From assembly GCF_043641665.1 (NCBI RefSeq), contig NC_092194.1:18229298-18293297 (forward strand): a stretch of DNA of 64,000 nt, given 5' to 3'. Made by a program: the position numbers and the translations under genes. Shown piece after piece: positions 38,902 through 49,436 of the stretch. The stretch's first letter is position 1. Every line of letters starts with the position of its first letter. Source of the DNA: Enoplosus armatus (taxonomy: Eukaryota; Chordata; Actinopteri; Centrarchiformes; Enoplosidae). Below the pieces are notes generated by a model, which saw only the letters and a program-made list of their open reading frames with translations, did no database searches and had not been told where the DNA came from.

Positions 38902-39318
38902 CAGCTTAATTCTTGCCTCCTCTCACCTGTGTGACCAGATGGTCTGAATTTTCTACATCTGGCCATTTCAAAGTACATCAGCTAAATTGAGAAAAGAATC
39001 CTAAATTGACTTTGAAATAATGTCTTGTGTTCATGCAAACTTTTCTCGCACTTGTGATGCTTCTGCAGAGTTGAAAAATCCTGCACTGTTTTCAAACACT
39101 GTTTGACACACTACAGGATGTCTGGCCTGATTTTTTTCAAAATATTGAATTATTGGCATCCTGAAGTTTAAACCTCGTCTCTTTGCTTGTCCCTCTCTCT
39201 GCAGAAGATGCAGGAGGTGAATCTGGATGAGTGGAGGAACATCCGAGGTCCTCGTCCCTGGGAGGACTCCAAGGAGTACCAGGAGCAGCAGCGCGCCCGG
39301 CAGGACAAGAAAGACTGA
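34939..39318 (+). CDS. cox16: Cytochrome c oxidase assembly protein COX16
   Basis: Coding exons are 34939-34998, 36262-36339, 38213-38281 and 39205-39318, all joined in phase 0. The product is 106 residues, the same length as human COX16. COX16 is a single-pass mitochondrial inner-membrane protein that helps insert copper-loaded assembly factors and COX2 into cytochrome c oxidase. The N-terminus MFNLKSLQRNKTVKYGVPML leads into the membrane segment [20 protein letters not shown]. The C-terminal half carries WRNIRGPRPWED, the most conserved block of the family, and ends RARQDKKD. The first ATG has A at -3 in a CGTCATG-like context and no upstream in-frame alternative is needed. It is the next gene 1.1 kb after actn1 on the same strand. 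Confidence 0.96.
35435..35810. repeat. Nested palindromic element in cox16 intron 1
   Basis: The left part contains CAGACCACATCAAACCAGGT, TCTAGATAAAAA and CAGTTTCAGATTTGTTAAAA. The right part carries inverted versions: TTGCACAAATCTGAAACTTC, TTTTATCTAGACCGGGCCCC and ATGTGGTCTGG. A third related block CAGACCACGTTGGACCAGGT is at about 35580 and a further CACAAATCTGAAACAG closes the element. This suggests a foldback inserted or duplicated within a foldback. Confidence 0.75.
36262..36339 (+). CDS. cox16: cox16 exon 2: membrane segment
   Basis: Twenty-six codons encode [20 protein letters not shown] and QRIRKK. The acceptor is preceded by a run of T and the donor is AAG|GTTTGT. Confidence 0.95.
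36640..37760. promoter_or_regulatory. Repeat-poor AT-rich block in cox16 intron 2, possible conserved non-coding DNA
   Basis: This stretch is free of the dispersed repeats seen elsewhere. It has many TAAT/ATTA cores, for example AATTCATTAAAATG, GTCTAATTAAAAATCAATC and ACTCATTAAAAGTAATGATT. It also has an interior CpG-rich patch (36990-37100). The texture resembles developmental enhancers. This is inference only. Confidence 0.3.
38120..38210 (+). repeat. (CT)n tract of 91 nt forming the cox16 exon 3 polypyrimidine tract
   Basis: There are 91 uninterrupted pyrimidines, nearly all CT units, and they end directly at the AG of the exon 3 acceptor (38211-38212). The tract doubles as microsatellite and splice element. 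A homopurine/homopyrimidine mirror run of this kind can form triplex DNA. Confidence 0.95.
38213..38281 (+). CDS. cox16: cox16 exon 3
   Basis: Twenty-three codons encode LDPSLEAKVNVRRQSVVLEE and EYQ. The donor is CAG|GTGAGG. The exon lies between the 91-nt CT tract and a run of 28 G. Confidence 0.95.
38313..38340 (+). repeat. Poly-G run of 28 after cox16 exon 3
   Basis: The homopolymer starts 32 nt downstream of the exon 3 end. In RNA it would be a strong G-quadruplex or hnRNP H/F-type intronic element. Confidence 0.95.
38822..38900. repeat. (TG)n microsatellite, compound
   Basis: A TG tract with TTG and TATG interruptions in its first half lies in cox16 intron 3. Confidence 0.95.
39205..39318 (+). 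CDS. cox16: cox16 exon 4 with stop
   Basis: Thirty-seven codons plus TGA (39316-39318) are present. The text is KMQEVNLDEWRNIRGPRPWE, then DSKEYQEQQRARQDKKD. The RGPRPWED block is diagnostic for COX16. Confidence 0.96.
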   Translation, partial: KMQEVNLDEWRNIRGPRPWEDSKEYQEQQRARQDKKD

Positions 39319-39850
39319 GACCTGGGGACGCCAGGCAGAGCAGACTGCACACACACTGCAGGAGGACAGATCAGACAGGAGTGGACGGAGCTTGTGGCGA
39401 AGTCGTCTCTGCGACCCGAGTACCCCAGATCCTCCACCTTCAGGGCGTGGACTCAACCGGTTTGGTCTTTGCTTGTGTTGGACTTTAAACTTTTGAAATG
39501 TACATTGTTTGTAACAAGTTGTGGTCTCCTCTGGTAACCTCTGTAACACATTCAGGACTAGCGGCTAAAATGGTGCCACATGAGCCCAAAACCTTGAAAT
39601 AAGTTCAAGGTTGGTCTTACATTTAAAGAAGTAAGCGTCCTTATGGCTTCATACGCTGACGTACGAAGCAGTCACCTGTTGGTAGCTGATTCTCCACTCT
39701 GACCATCAGGAGTTTGTCATAAAAAAGCAACCAGTAGGTGGCACATCTGTGTCCTGCTGCACCTCGCCTTTCACACTGAAAGCAAGCAAGGAAATATATA
39801 TATCACTGTATGATTTCCATGTCTCAATAAATTATGTATCGTTGATCCAA
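39319..39850 (+). terminator. cox16 3' UTR and poly(A) signal
   Basis: The AATAAA at 39826-39831, followed by a T-rich stretch, is the probable poly(A) signal, giving a 3' UTR of about 520 nt. A good CTCF-like motif lies inside it at 39731-39744. Confidence 0.65.
39731..39744 (+). promoter_or_regulatory. CTCF-like motif in the cox16 3' UTR
   Basis: CCAGTAGGTGGCAC matches the CTCF core consensus CCASYAGRKGGCRC at every position. It separates cox16 from the long slc8a3 regulatory domain. Occupancy is not known. Confidence 0.45.
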
Positions 39851-42334
39851 ATTGTTACTTTTGCTTTTATTTTGTTTATGACAAAAGCTCGTAGATGTTG
39901 TGAGTCTTTGTTTACAACAGCATTGCATTGATTTACCAGTTGAACGTACAAAAGAATAAATAACACAACCGTCCAGCCTTACCTCAGGCTTTATAGGTCT
40001 CGACAGTAATCCGTTTCTCTGACAGTTATTACTTTGCAATGCGGTGGATTTATTACGTTTATAATGGAAATAGTATTACCTTTTGCGGGGTTTTTTGTCC
40101 TACAAACCTAAACAAGATGATTTTCGCTGCAAGTCTTCAGATTGTATGTATAAGTAATGTTTGGGTGACTGGCAGATAATGCATGCACTGCTTTGCCTCA
40201 TTCAGTTTGTGAAATAGGATGCAATGAATATTCCTCAGGTGTGGAGGTCTGCATGAAAATGTCCTGGGATACATTTTCTGTAATCACATTTTTTATGTTC
40301 ATGATTTTTGAGTCACTTTGGCACCCAGTGTTTCTCAGACTCATGAATCTATGGGACACAAACAAGAGCTCATATTATATTTTCATGCGCAGGTTGTGCA
40401 GTTCTAAATCTAAAGAGTGTTGCTTTGTCGTCGGCTGTTTCAGTGTCATGAAGCAGCAATCGCCTCTAATCCACCGAAACACATCTGAATGACAAAACAG
40501 AGCTGTCAAGTTATTTGGGATCGGCAGATCAGATCGAGCCTCTCTTTTCAGGCTGCGCGTTGATGAAAATGTCTGGTGTGTGCTTCCGTTTCTGGAGAGG
40601 CCTCTCTAAACTTTTGGTGCATCTGTGATCTTAGAGGTCAATCACACGCTTGTTCTCCACAGGCAGCTTTTTGATTAGTCCTGTTGTACTGGTTAAGAAT
40701 GAAGACGCTGCTGTTTCTAACGGTGGGAAAGAAGAAATATTGAGTTTGACGATGGCCGATGAGCCAATCTGAACTGTGACTTCTGCTGAAAGGTTAGCTG
40801 CAGTGGTGGGTCCTTTACTTAAAGTGTAAAACTCACCGTGGAGCCAAAATATGGTCTGTCAGCCTTACATCATTATATATTATACTATTAGATAATTATG
40901 AATGTAGTAACATGAAAGCTGCATTTTAATGTCGCAGCAGAGCTAATTTTACTCATTGTATATACTGTTGTAGTTTAATTCACAGTATAATAATGCTTTG
41001 TATTGTATTTTACATGCATTTCTTTGTAGTTCCACTGAAAACTGCCGTTGACTTGAGTGAACTGACCATTATAATGGGAATCTCCACACTCTGCTGACAA
41101 AGTGGTGTGTTAACATTAGCTCAGGTGGCTGTGCTTTCAACTAAATATTCCACTTATTAAGTAATTTAATTTGTCTTTATTTCCTCCTTTTTAAATGTAC
41201 ATCTCATGGTGTTTATTTAGCCGTGCGTTTGGTGAACCCTCCGTAACCTCGCTAATTGTGCAAAGCCACACCGCCTCGCAGCTCCTCCATAGAGCCCGCT
41301 TCAAATGAACCATGCGAAGGAGATTTGAGAGCGCTGAAGCCAAAGATGTGTTGCAGCACATTACAGTTCTCTGATAAGGAGACGCAGCATGGGTGTCGCC
41401 GTCAGAGGCCGAAGTGGGTCAGTCCGGGAGGCCTTGCTGTCGTAAGTGAGCTGTCAGGGTGCATGATATAGTGGAGTCCTAATTTGAAGAAGTCACGCCC
41501 CTTCACGTGCTGTTCAATTTTTTATTTGAAAATGCAAGAAAACGGCATCAAATATTCATTGGACATGGCTAAGAAAAGAGGAAACCAAATTCAATATTTA
41601 CTACGTCGTTCTGCGAGCGGGAGAACTAATGAGGTCTGAGTAACAACAATCATGTAGCTGGTTGAAATTTGGGGGCCGTGACAACTGGGTCTCTGCAACA
41701 CTAAATAACTATAACCCCTCACATCTTCCAGGGGTCCCTCTCCAGGTCTGAGGGGCCTGAATTATTCAGATTTTGCCTTCTAGTCTGCAGCCCTGTGAGT
41801 TGGTTTTATATGAATCAAACTGGCTGCTGCCAGATCTTCACAGCTCTGTCGTGGAAACACTCTGCAGAAGAACCAGTCAGCTCTCAGTCTTTTTGGCTCT
41901 CGATGAATGAAACATCCCTCCTCCCAAACACACTCTCGCACACTCCAGATGATGATTAATTACCGCTGGTATTATCTCACATGAAGACATTTTTCACAAA
42001 GATTAGAGACACGATCATTCACTTCCATGAGTCAAATGCAAAATACTCGACCGGGATCCCCCGATGGATCCTCACACCAGGTTGACAGCCCAACTTTGTG
42101 GTATTTATTACCTCCTTAATGTGACGTATTCATTTTGAAACCGGGTATTGGGGGGAAGACAGCAGACAGTGAGGGGTCACTCAGTGAGTGTAAACCAATA
42201 GGTTATCAGTCAAGGAGAGAAAAGCAGTTTGATTTAATAGGAAAAGTGAGATTGTCCAAAAGTGTGTGATGTCTTTATTGGTTTGACTTTCAAGTTACAC
42301 CCTCTAATCACCACTGTAGATACACGCCTGTGAT

Positions 42335-42560
42335 CTTTAAAGGGTAGTTCCAGTATTTTTAAACCTGGGCCCTATTTCTTTTACAAAAGTTTACCGAAAG
42401 TTTTGAAATTCAGTCCAGTACATCAGCCGGCTGCAACTTAATCCTTGTGGGTCACTGGGCTCAGATCGTTATTCTAAATGTCTGACAACATCATGGAAAG
42501 GATCCCTGCAGAGAGAGACCTCTTGTAGCAGCTCTCTTGGTCTGCAAACAGTTAAAAACA
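42335..42560. repeat. Repeat family 4 fragment (AAAGGGTAGTTCCAGT type)
   Basis: TTTAAAGGGTAGTTCCAGTA, TTTTTAAACCTGGGCCCTAT and GGCTGCAACTTAATCCTTG form one half of a further foldback-type fish repeat. The other half is not evident. Confidence 0.5.
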
Positions 42561-42704
42561 TGAGAGAATAATTTGTGTAGCATCTCAATACACATAAAGT
42601 TTCCCAGCATTACATTTCAAGAGTTTGTATATTAAGAAAGTGTATTATTAGTCACCTAGCACTATACATAAGTGTGCTGGAACTATTAACTTGCCAATTG
42701 TCAA

Positions 42705-42925
42705 AAAATAACTTGATAACTGATTAAATCTGTCCACTTTGATCATGTAAAGTAATTTGTTTATTGAAAATGCCAATTATTTGCTGCTGTCCTGTTTTAT
42801 ATCATTGTGAATGGAATATCTTTAGTTTTTGGACTGTTGGTCGTATCAGACTGCAGGAAGTAACAATGGTCACTTATGACATTTTATAGACTTTAATGGT
42901 TAAATAATTGAGATGAATCCATAAT
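42705..42925. repeat. Repeat family 2, fragment
   Basis: CCAATTATTTGCTGCTGTCC, GGAATATCTTTAGTTTTTGG and ACTGTTGGTCGTATCAGAC match the internal part of the family. Confidence 0.65.
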
Positions 42926-43150
42926 AATTTGGTGCAGGTCTAATGTATGTGTGTGTTTGTATCAGTCCCTTGTCCCAGATAGGAAACAAAGCCAATGAAG
43001 CTGCGGTCAGTGAAAGCTTCAACCTTCACTACTGACTCACTGAAATGTCACTTTCAGAGAGCTCCGACAAAAAATAGACTTATTCTACATAGAGGAGGGA
43101 GGGGAGGAGGAAGTGAGCGGGGAAATGGCCCCGGTGCCTATTTTATTTAG

Positions 43151-43198
43151 TCTCTCTCTCTCTCTCTCTCCCTCCCTCTCCCTCTCTCTCTCTCTCTC
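43151..43198. repeat. (CT)n microsatellite
   Basis: A CT run with CC interruptions is followed by a GC-rich patch that includes the X-box-like GTTGCCATGGAGAC near 43377. Confidence 0.9.
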
Positions 43199-44020
43199 GC
43201 TTTCATTTCATTTCTATAAATAGACAGGCGCTTGGCAGCTGAGGGGTAGTCCACGCAGAACAAATGCACCCCCTGGCTGTTTCACTTCATTCCCCACATA
43301 ATGAGCCAGACGGAACGCGCACAGATCGCCGCCGTCACTTCCACTCTCCCCAGGACCGAGAGGCCGGGGCCACACGTTGCCATGGAGACGTGGCTGTTGG
43401 GCAGAGGGGCCCGAGCCCCCACGGACGAGCTGACCTCTCCTCCTTGATCTCTGTCTCATCCCGTCTTCCCCTACTTTTGATCCTCCTCCCTTCGTCCCTT
43501 CCTCTCTTTCATTCAGCACCATAAGGCACGAGGGGGATGAGTAGACGAGTGTGGAGTCCAGTGTCCTACACTCGTCTTCTGTGTGTCTCTGATGTAATGG
43601 AGTCAGTGCGGGTATCCCTCTCTCACCCATCTTCCTCTACAAATATATTCCAGACCAGTGAACCACTGAATGCTCAGCTCCAATGGCTGCGGCCGCAGAA
43701 GGGGCACTCTCCATAGACGAGCTATACTATATGTGTACAAATACTGGTCTCTATGGATATTATTTGAGCTGAAAGTACTATGCAGTGTGAGAGCTTAGCG
43801 CTCCTTTCTATCTGCACTGCACTCTGTATATTTATGGACTGTCATGGTTTTATTTGAGAGGATTTATTGGTGCAGGGTAGTCAAGGTTACGTAGCGTTAT
43901 ATGAAGAGTAACCAGCTCTTCTTCTCAATGTGATTATGTGCATGCCCACCTATCAAGCCAATGCATGCATGTCTGGATGATGGGATGACAGCAACGACCA
44001 CAGGCATGTTATCTCTGGTG

Positions 44021-44247
44021 CAGTGGCTCCTGACCTTTTTGTCTTGTAAAATGAAGCTATTTGTGATTACGTATAGGAGGAGGAGTTCTACAAAATAATG
44101 ATTTTTCTTTCTCAGACATTTTGACTTTTTATAGGCTGAAGAGGTGAACATATTTGATATTACAAAAGAAAAAGAGCAAAGTCAGAGAAACTAAACATAA
44201 CAAACACCCCTCAGGTTTATCTTGGGCCCTGGCTCAGGGGTCCACTG
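44021..44247. repeat. hAT-like MITE, second copy
   Basis: CAGTGGCTCCTGACCTTTTT at the left and GGCTCAGGGGTCCACTG at the right are imperfect inverted repeats. Internal blocks such as GGCTGAAGAGGTGAACATAT and AAAGTCAGAGAAACTAAAC recur in diverged form at 61750-61840. Confidence 0.6.
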
Positions 44248-44989
44248 CTCTATGAAGGAGCAGATCCACAGCTATAGTGGTGTCTAGATTTGGTTTCATT
44301 TGCTTTGGTTTTATTCGTTGGAACTAGTTCATACCAAAGAAACGGTCCCTATGAAATCTGTTGACAGCATGTCATGTGGATTATCCAGAGCGATGCTTCC
44401 CAAGGAGTCACCAGGACGTGCAAAAGAATTAAGCGCACAAAGATTGTTCATATTTAAGACTTTAAACTTATTTCCTTGTGAAATACTACAATCGTACCTC
44501 TTAAGGATCTTTAAGTTAGTCACAAATCCCTCTTTTATTGAACTGCTGTGGCAAAGGGTCACAAGTAGACATGGCTACAGCACAAAACCTTAGGAACTGT
44601 TGTCCCACAGTAACAGGGGCACCTTCTCAAAAGAGATTTTGCTGTTGAGGTTTTTAATGAAATTCCATTCGCCTGCATCACATCAGGGTAAAGACAGATA
44701 TCTCCAAACTTGGGCTCATAAAACTACCAGAACTACTTGCATGGCGACATGGCACAAGAGGTAAGTTTATATTTTATCATTTGGGTGAACTAACCCTTTA
44801 AAAACACCCTCCACACACTTACAGCCTTGAGGCCTTCAGATCCTGATGCGAGGTGACTCTTTACCTTTCTCATTTCACAGCTTCACTACTCATTACTGGC
44901 CGTCATCAGTGGACGTCACCCAGGGGTGATGTCGGCGTTAACTCCCCTGATGACCCCCCCCCCCCCCTCCCTCTCTCAGGGCCCACCGT

Positions 44990-45400
44990 GTCATTGCCTG
45001 ACTGAAGTCGTTGCGACTCGAGCCTACAGATGATCCGCGTGCGCAGAGTCCCGAGCGAGAAAATACAAACCACACAGTGCACGTGCAGCACTATTGTCTC
45101 GTGCCGGACTGTTTCGTGTCCCTGCTCCAGATCCTCTGCTGCCGCACGAGGTTTGAATGAAACTGATCCACGGCCCGCAGCCGCCGTCAAGTGTTCTGCG
45201 GCGAAAAACAAGACAGGAAGGAGAGGAGAGGTGAAGCTGCTCCACCCTCAGAGAATCAATGCCAGCAGCCTGTTTCGGGTCTACGGCCATCAAGCCGCCC
45301 GCCCCCTCCTGAGTGCTGCTGCTCTCAGCGGGCAGCGCGAGCGGGCCCGGCGTGCTGATTACAAGTATAATCCATTAATGATCAGTGAGTGCGTGGAGGA
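44990..45400. promoter_or_regulatory. CpG-rich patch, possible orphan CpG island
   Basis: CpG density is clearly above the surrounding DNA, with motifs such as CCGCGTGCGCAGAG, GGCCCGCAGCCGCCGTC and GGGCAGCGCGAGCGGGCCCG. No coding gene is recognised. It lies about 2.5 kb upstream of the GC-rich candidate slc8a3 promoter and could be an alternative promoter or regulatory island. Confidence 0.35.
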
Positions 45401-45637
45401 CTTGGATGAGAGAGGCAAGAGCAGACATTGAATTCCAACCGTACGATGCATGCAGGCTGCAGGTCCGCTGTGTCTTCTGCCTCCACCCTTTTCCCTGCAG
45501 ATAAGAAAACTTCATTAAAACACCCAACCATATTCTCCATACTAATTACAGCATTGCTTTGAGAGGAGTGGGTGATGGCGGGTGGGAGTGGTGGTGGTGG
45601 TGGTGTTGTTGTTGCCTGACCAGATTGGCCCGTCTCA

Positions 45638-45658
45638 CCCCCCCCCCCCCCCCCCCCC
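45638..45658. repeat. Poly-C run of 21
   Basis: The homopolymer follows a (GTG)n-like GTGGTGGTGGTGGTG stretch at about 45590-45606. Confidence 0.95.
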
Positions 45659-46308
45659 GTCCATTTGGGAAGTGATTGTTTTTGAATTTTATATTTGAAT
45701 TTAACAAGCATGTAAATCTGAACAGGCTAATAGGATTCTGTACCACAGTGCCGGACTATGTAATTAAAATCGGATCCAATCCCCCCCCCCCTCCCGCTTT
45801 GCATATAGGCTCCATCCCAAAAGAACAGGCGCTCCGCATACAGCAATAAGATGACTGCTTCAAGTCTCTCCATGTTGTTTCTGGATGGATTAATGATAAT
45901 TCATTATTGATTAATTGCTAATTAATTCAGAAGACTTTTAAATGCTTGTATTAATTTTACATGCAGTTAGCGTTGCCCTGGGACTGTTAGGATTTTCTTT
46001 CACAATGCTTCAGGCCTGTGTGACACTGTAATTAGAGGTGGTGGCAGCGTCAACATCCTCCTGCTTTGCTGCCGTCTCTGGGGCTTCGTCTGTCTCGTCA
46101 GCAGCAGTTATGGGTGATTGTGCTGCATCAAGGACCGTGTGCCCAGTGAAGCTCACTATCTGCCGGCTGTAGTTATGCATCCAACTAGGAATGGAAGATC
46201 ATCGGGTTGAGCAATGCAACGGCAAGGAGGGAGACAAAGAAGCACAGGAGGCCATGAGTGTTTGGTGAGAATGTGCCCGGACTCTGGGGGACCCTGAGCG
46301 GGGTCCGA

Positions 46309-46778
46309 TTAAAGGAATAGTTCGACACTTTGGGAAATACACTCATTTGCTTTCATGATGAGAGACAGACAGGAAGTTAAAGACACAGCTGCAGCCAGGA
46401 GACTGTTAGCTTAGCTTAGCTTAGCACAAAGACTGGAAACAGGGACAAACGGCTGACTGTCCGGAGGTAGAAGGTTTTGGTCTCATGGGGTGTTATGTGA
46501 CTATTTCTTTATGCAGTGACTTCCTGGAGTCTTGTTGTCACTGTAAGGTTGCCAGGCAACCAGTCTCAACCTGTCAGAAACACAACACTAAATGGATTTG
46601 CTATTTTTATGGATTAAACAAACAAAATATAATGTGTCACTTAGTAAAATTTAGAGGTACTGATAGTTGGATCTTTTTTTTGACAGAACCAGGCTAGCTG
46701 TTTCCCCCTGTTTCCAGTCTTTGTGCTAAGCTAAGCTAACTGGCTGCTGGCTGTACGAGTATTTCCCAAACTATTTGT
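46309..46778. repeat. Foldback repeat family 1, copy F
   Basis: It starts TTAAAGGAATAGTTCGACAC. It carries TTAGCTTAGCTTAGCTTAGC and, after an inserted or diverged centre, CTGTTTCCCCCTGTTTCCAG and GCTAAGCTAAGCTAACTGGC. It ends near TATTTCCCAAACTATTTGTC. Confidence 0.85.
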
Positions 46779-47044
46779 CACAAGACAACTAACCTGGTTG
46801 AAAGTATCACATGAGCTGTTCTCCACAGAAAGAACCCCTTTGTGGTCCTTACGGGCTTGTGGGCTTTATCTCATACTGTATATATAGTATATTAGCATAT
46901 TTCTTGCTCTGCATAACGTCTTCAATGAAATTCTACATTCTGCTCATTGAGCTGCAGACATGTTTGTTACTGCGCCTATACATTTGGAATAGCTAATCTT
47001 AATCTAGTTTTACTCCATCTCAGCATTTATAAAGCCTGCATTGT

Positions 47045-47045
47045 C

Positions 47046-47085
<40 letters not shown>
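47045..47085. repeat. (TG)n microsatellite
   Basis: An uninterrupted TG run of about 20 units lies upstream of the slc8a3 promoter region. Confidence 0.95.
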
Positions 47086-47086
<1 letters not shown>

Positions 47087-47244
47087 TATTTGTGGCATGT
47101 GGCCAGAATAAATGTCAGTGACTAGATCATCTTCCTGCTGTCACTTGTTTATGTGTCTTGAATTAGCAGCTTCTGGTCAGCAGGACAGACATCCTCACTT
47201 TTTAGAGGTAAAATAGTGGGTGATGCCTTAATCATGAGCTTTCC

Positions 47245-47280
47245 CCTCCTCCTCCTCCTCCTCCTCCTCCTCCTCCCTCC
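47245..47280. repeat. (CTC)n trinucleotide repeat
   Basis: A CTC/TCC run lies about 250 bp upstream of the CpG-rich slc8a3 promoter candidate. A second one is at 47882-47930. Confidence 0.9.
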
Positions 47281-47359
47281 TCCCGTTGTGAACAGTTGAC
47301 ATGGTGGGCTGTGGGCCTGGATGATATTCATGGTTTGTGGTGCAGGTTTCTTCTCCCAG

Positions 47360-48256
47360 CCGATGGTGACGTAGTTGCGCGCCTAAGCGAGTCTGTCTGT
47401 GTGACTTTTAAAAATGGGGGGCGCAGGGCTGTAGGGCGCAGCCATTTCACACCTCCACCGCGTGAGATTAGGCCTGTTATTAATAATAATTATCTGAGGG
47501 TGACAATTCGGAGATAAAGCTCATCTCCAGCATCGTAAGCGCCGGAAACTGACCTGCAGTCCGCGCAGAGGAGACCGGTCTCATTCCGATGGTGCGCAGA
47601 AGTCCAGCAGACCTCCAGCCTCGGCAACTTAAAAACCGGTGTGCACAGCTGAGCGCGTTTCTAATGCAAGACAGTGTTTATAAATTGCAGTTTCTGTAGA
47701 GAAGACAGCCGGCAAAGAGGAGCTCCCCGGCGGTGCCGACCTACCAGAGCGACATCATAGATTTCCTGCGCTATCGCAGCGGAGAGAGGGGGAGGAGGAG
47801 AGCGCTGATTCACGGCTCGCAGGAGGAGGGAGAGCCGTGCGGACGGGCTGAGAAGATCCATCTCTTATCTTAAAATACCGACCCCCCCTCCCCTCCCCTC
47901 CTCCTCCTCCTCCTCCTCCTCCCTCTCCCTCGTCATTGACAGCTTTGCGACCCGGTCAATCCGTCAGACAGGGAGGATCTGGGGAGGAGGGCGCCAAGGC
48001 AGGAGAGGACGAAAGGCGATCACCTCTGGCCGGTTTGATCCAATCGCCAATACCGAGCAGGCTGGGGACCTGCCTCTCCGTACATGAGGACGACACAGTG
48101 GCTTCACCGGGGGATTTTGGTCCGAGGAGCACGTTTGACTCAAGAGATCCAAACAGCGAGATTATATTGAGACTGTCGGCACAACAATAATATTAAAGGG
48201 GTCGGACTGGAGCTATTTCGCAGCCTCCACACAAACTCCCCGGAATACAAATCCAG
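47360..48256 (+). promoter_or_regulatory. Candidate slc8a3 promoter and non-coding exon 1
   Basis: GC- and CpG-rich DNA contains a CRE-like TGACGTAG at 47367-47374, a CTC repeat and long purine/pyrimidine tracts. The best donor on the + strand is AATCCAG|GTAGGT, ending a candidate exon at 48256. Genes of the SLC8A family have 5' non-coding exons upstream of a large coding exon 2, and the acceptor before that exon is at 55714-55715. The exon start is not visible; a start somewhere between about 47550 and 47950 is plausible. Transcript data would decide. Confidence 0.5.
47882..47930. repeat. (CTC)n tract inside the candidate slc8a3 5' region
   Basis: A pyrimidine run with a CTC core lies directly upstream of the likely transcribed part. 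GAGA-type factors or triplex formation are possible. Confidence 0.9.
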
Positions 48257-49216
48257 GTAGGTTGTAAAGAATCACGCATGATGCAAACTCCGTGATGTTA
48301 AATACTCAGTGGGCTGATGAGTGATGCAACCCGGCACGGCACCGGTGACAAGCAGCGAGACACAGCTTTGACTGTGTGACAGATTATAGAAACCATGTTC
48401 GGTGCTTTTTAAGATGCATGTAGCTGCAAACACAGTCGGTAAGTGACGGGAGCCGGACGCGGTCCGTCACTCCGGAGCGCTCCAGGTTTGCACCTCTCTA
48501 TCTGCTCCCTCTGCTCCTCGTCGCTGTGCAGATATGATCCATTGCAACGTGCTGAAATGGATTCGTGATGCCGTCTAATGGGTGTGCCATTAAAATAACT
48601 GGCGTCTGTCAACGCAAGTGTCGGTTACCGGTTGTCACAGCCCGCCGAGCCCCTCCCGCTGCTGATTGGCCGAACACCTGGATCTCCAGTTTTTACATAT
48701 GAACCTCCAGCTTGTGTGTTTTGGCTTCTCCTGCACGGCCTCCCACTGGAGTTGATTTGGGAGACAAGTGTTTCCCGAGGTCAGTAATGGGTATTAGTTC
48801 CAGAAAGGAGGTGCTATAGACTCGTATATCCTCTGTGCATCTTTACACGTAGGCCTGCACGCACCCTATAAGTTATACGCGGGCCTATGGGTGCTCCAGC
48901 AGGGATTCCCCCCCTCAGGTAGCACTGACATCGGTATAGTGAGCGAAACCTCGGCCTCATGGTGATTAATCAGCAACAGCTGAGGCTCTCCGTGTGTCTG
49001 CTGAGTCCATGTTTACGCGCATCTCAAATAGCCTCCTTAAACAAGACCCTCTTCCCAAAATAGGGAAAGGGAACGAGATCTGTGGGCAGAGCAGCAACTG
49101 TCAGGACTTACAGAAGGCTGGTGGTCCCTGAAATCAAACGTTAATGTGCGCCTCTCTCTTTAAGATCCACTGTTGTTAGAGGTGTAAGTCATGGAGAGTT
49201 GATGGAGTTGAGCGAC

Positions 49217-49436
49217 GAGGGCTGCAGCCATCTGTTTGATGATTATTTGATCGTTTAATCAAAACGTCCACCAGATATTTTCTTTAATATCAGAAGAAAA
49301 CCAGGAACATATTCATCTTTGACAGGCTGGAACTGGAGGATTTTTTGTCATTTCCGCTTAAGCAATGAATCGATTATCGATGTAGTCAGCAATACATTTT
49401 CTGTCAACCGACTAATCGATTAATCAACTAATCATC
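49217..49436. repeat. Repeat family 2, foldback copy
   Basis: It opens GAGGGCTGCAGCCATCTGTT and closes CGACTAATCGATTAATCAAC. Internal TTTTTTGTCATTTCCGC and ATGAATCGATTATCGATG show the TAATCGAT texture. Confidence 0.75.

Larger units (their letters stand above)
39850..47240. other. Intergenic region between cox16 and slc8a3
   Basis: I recognise no gene. The stretch contains repeat fragments (42335-42560, 42705-42925, 44021-44247, 46309-46778), a CT microsatellite (43151-43198), two C runs and two GC-rich patches (about 43240-43450 and 44990-45400). It also has a dense homeodomain-type TAAT cluster (45885-45960). Open frames here, such as 43214-43630 on the minus strand and 45030-45431 on the plus strand, fall in GC-rich DNA and show no protein signature. 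Confidence 0.6.

Noticed and set aside
39031..39549. 172-codon open frame on the minus strand over cox16 exon 4
   Set aside because: It is antisense to the conserved COX16 C-terminus and the 3' UTR, and has no homologous features.
43505..43525. Half-site TTCAGCACC resembling the NRSE/REST element
   Set aside because: Only the left half matches; the right half of the element is absent.
43214..43630. 138-codon open frame on the minus strand in intergenic DNA
   Set aside because: It lies in GC-rich DNA where stop codons are rare, is low in complexity and matches no family I know.
45030..45431. 133-codon open frame on the plus strand
   Set aside because: It coincides with the CpG-rich patch and shows Arg/Ser/Ala bias expected from composition alone.
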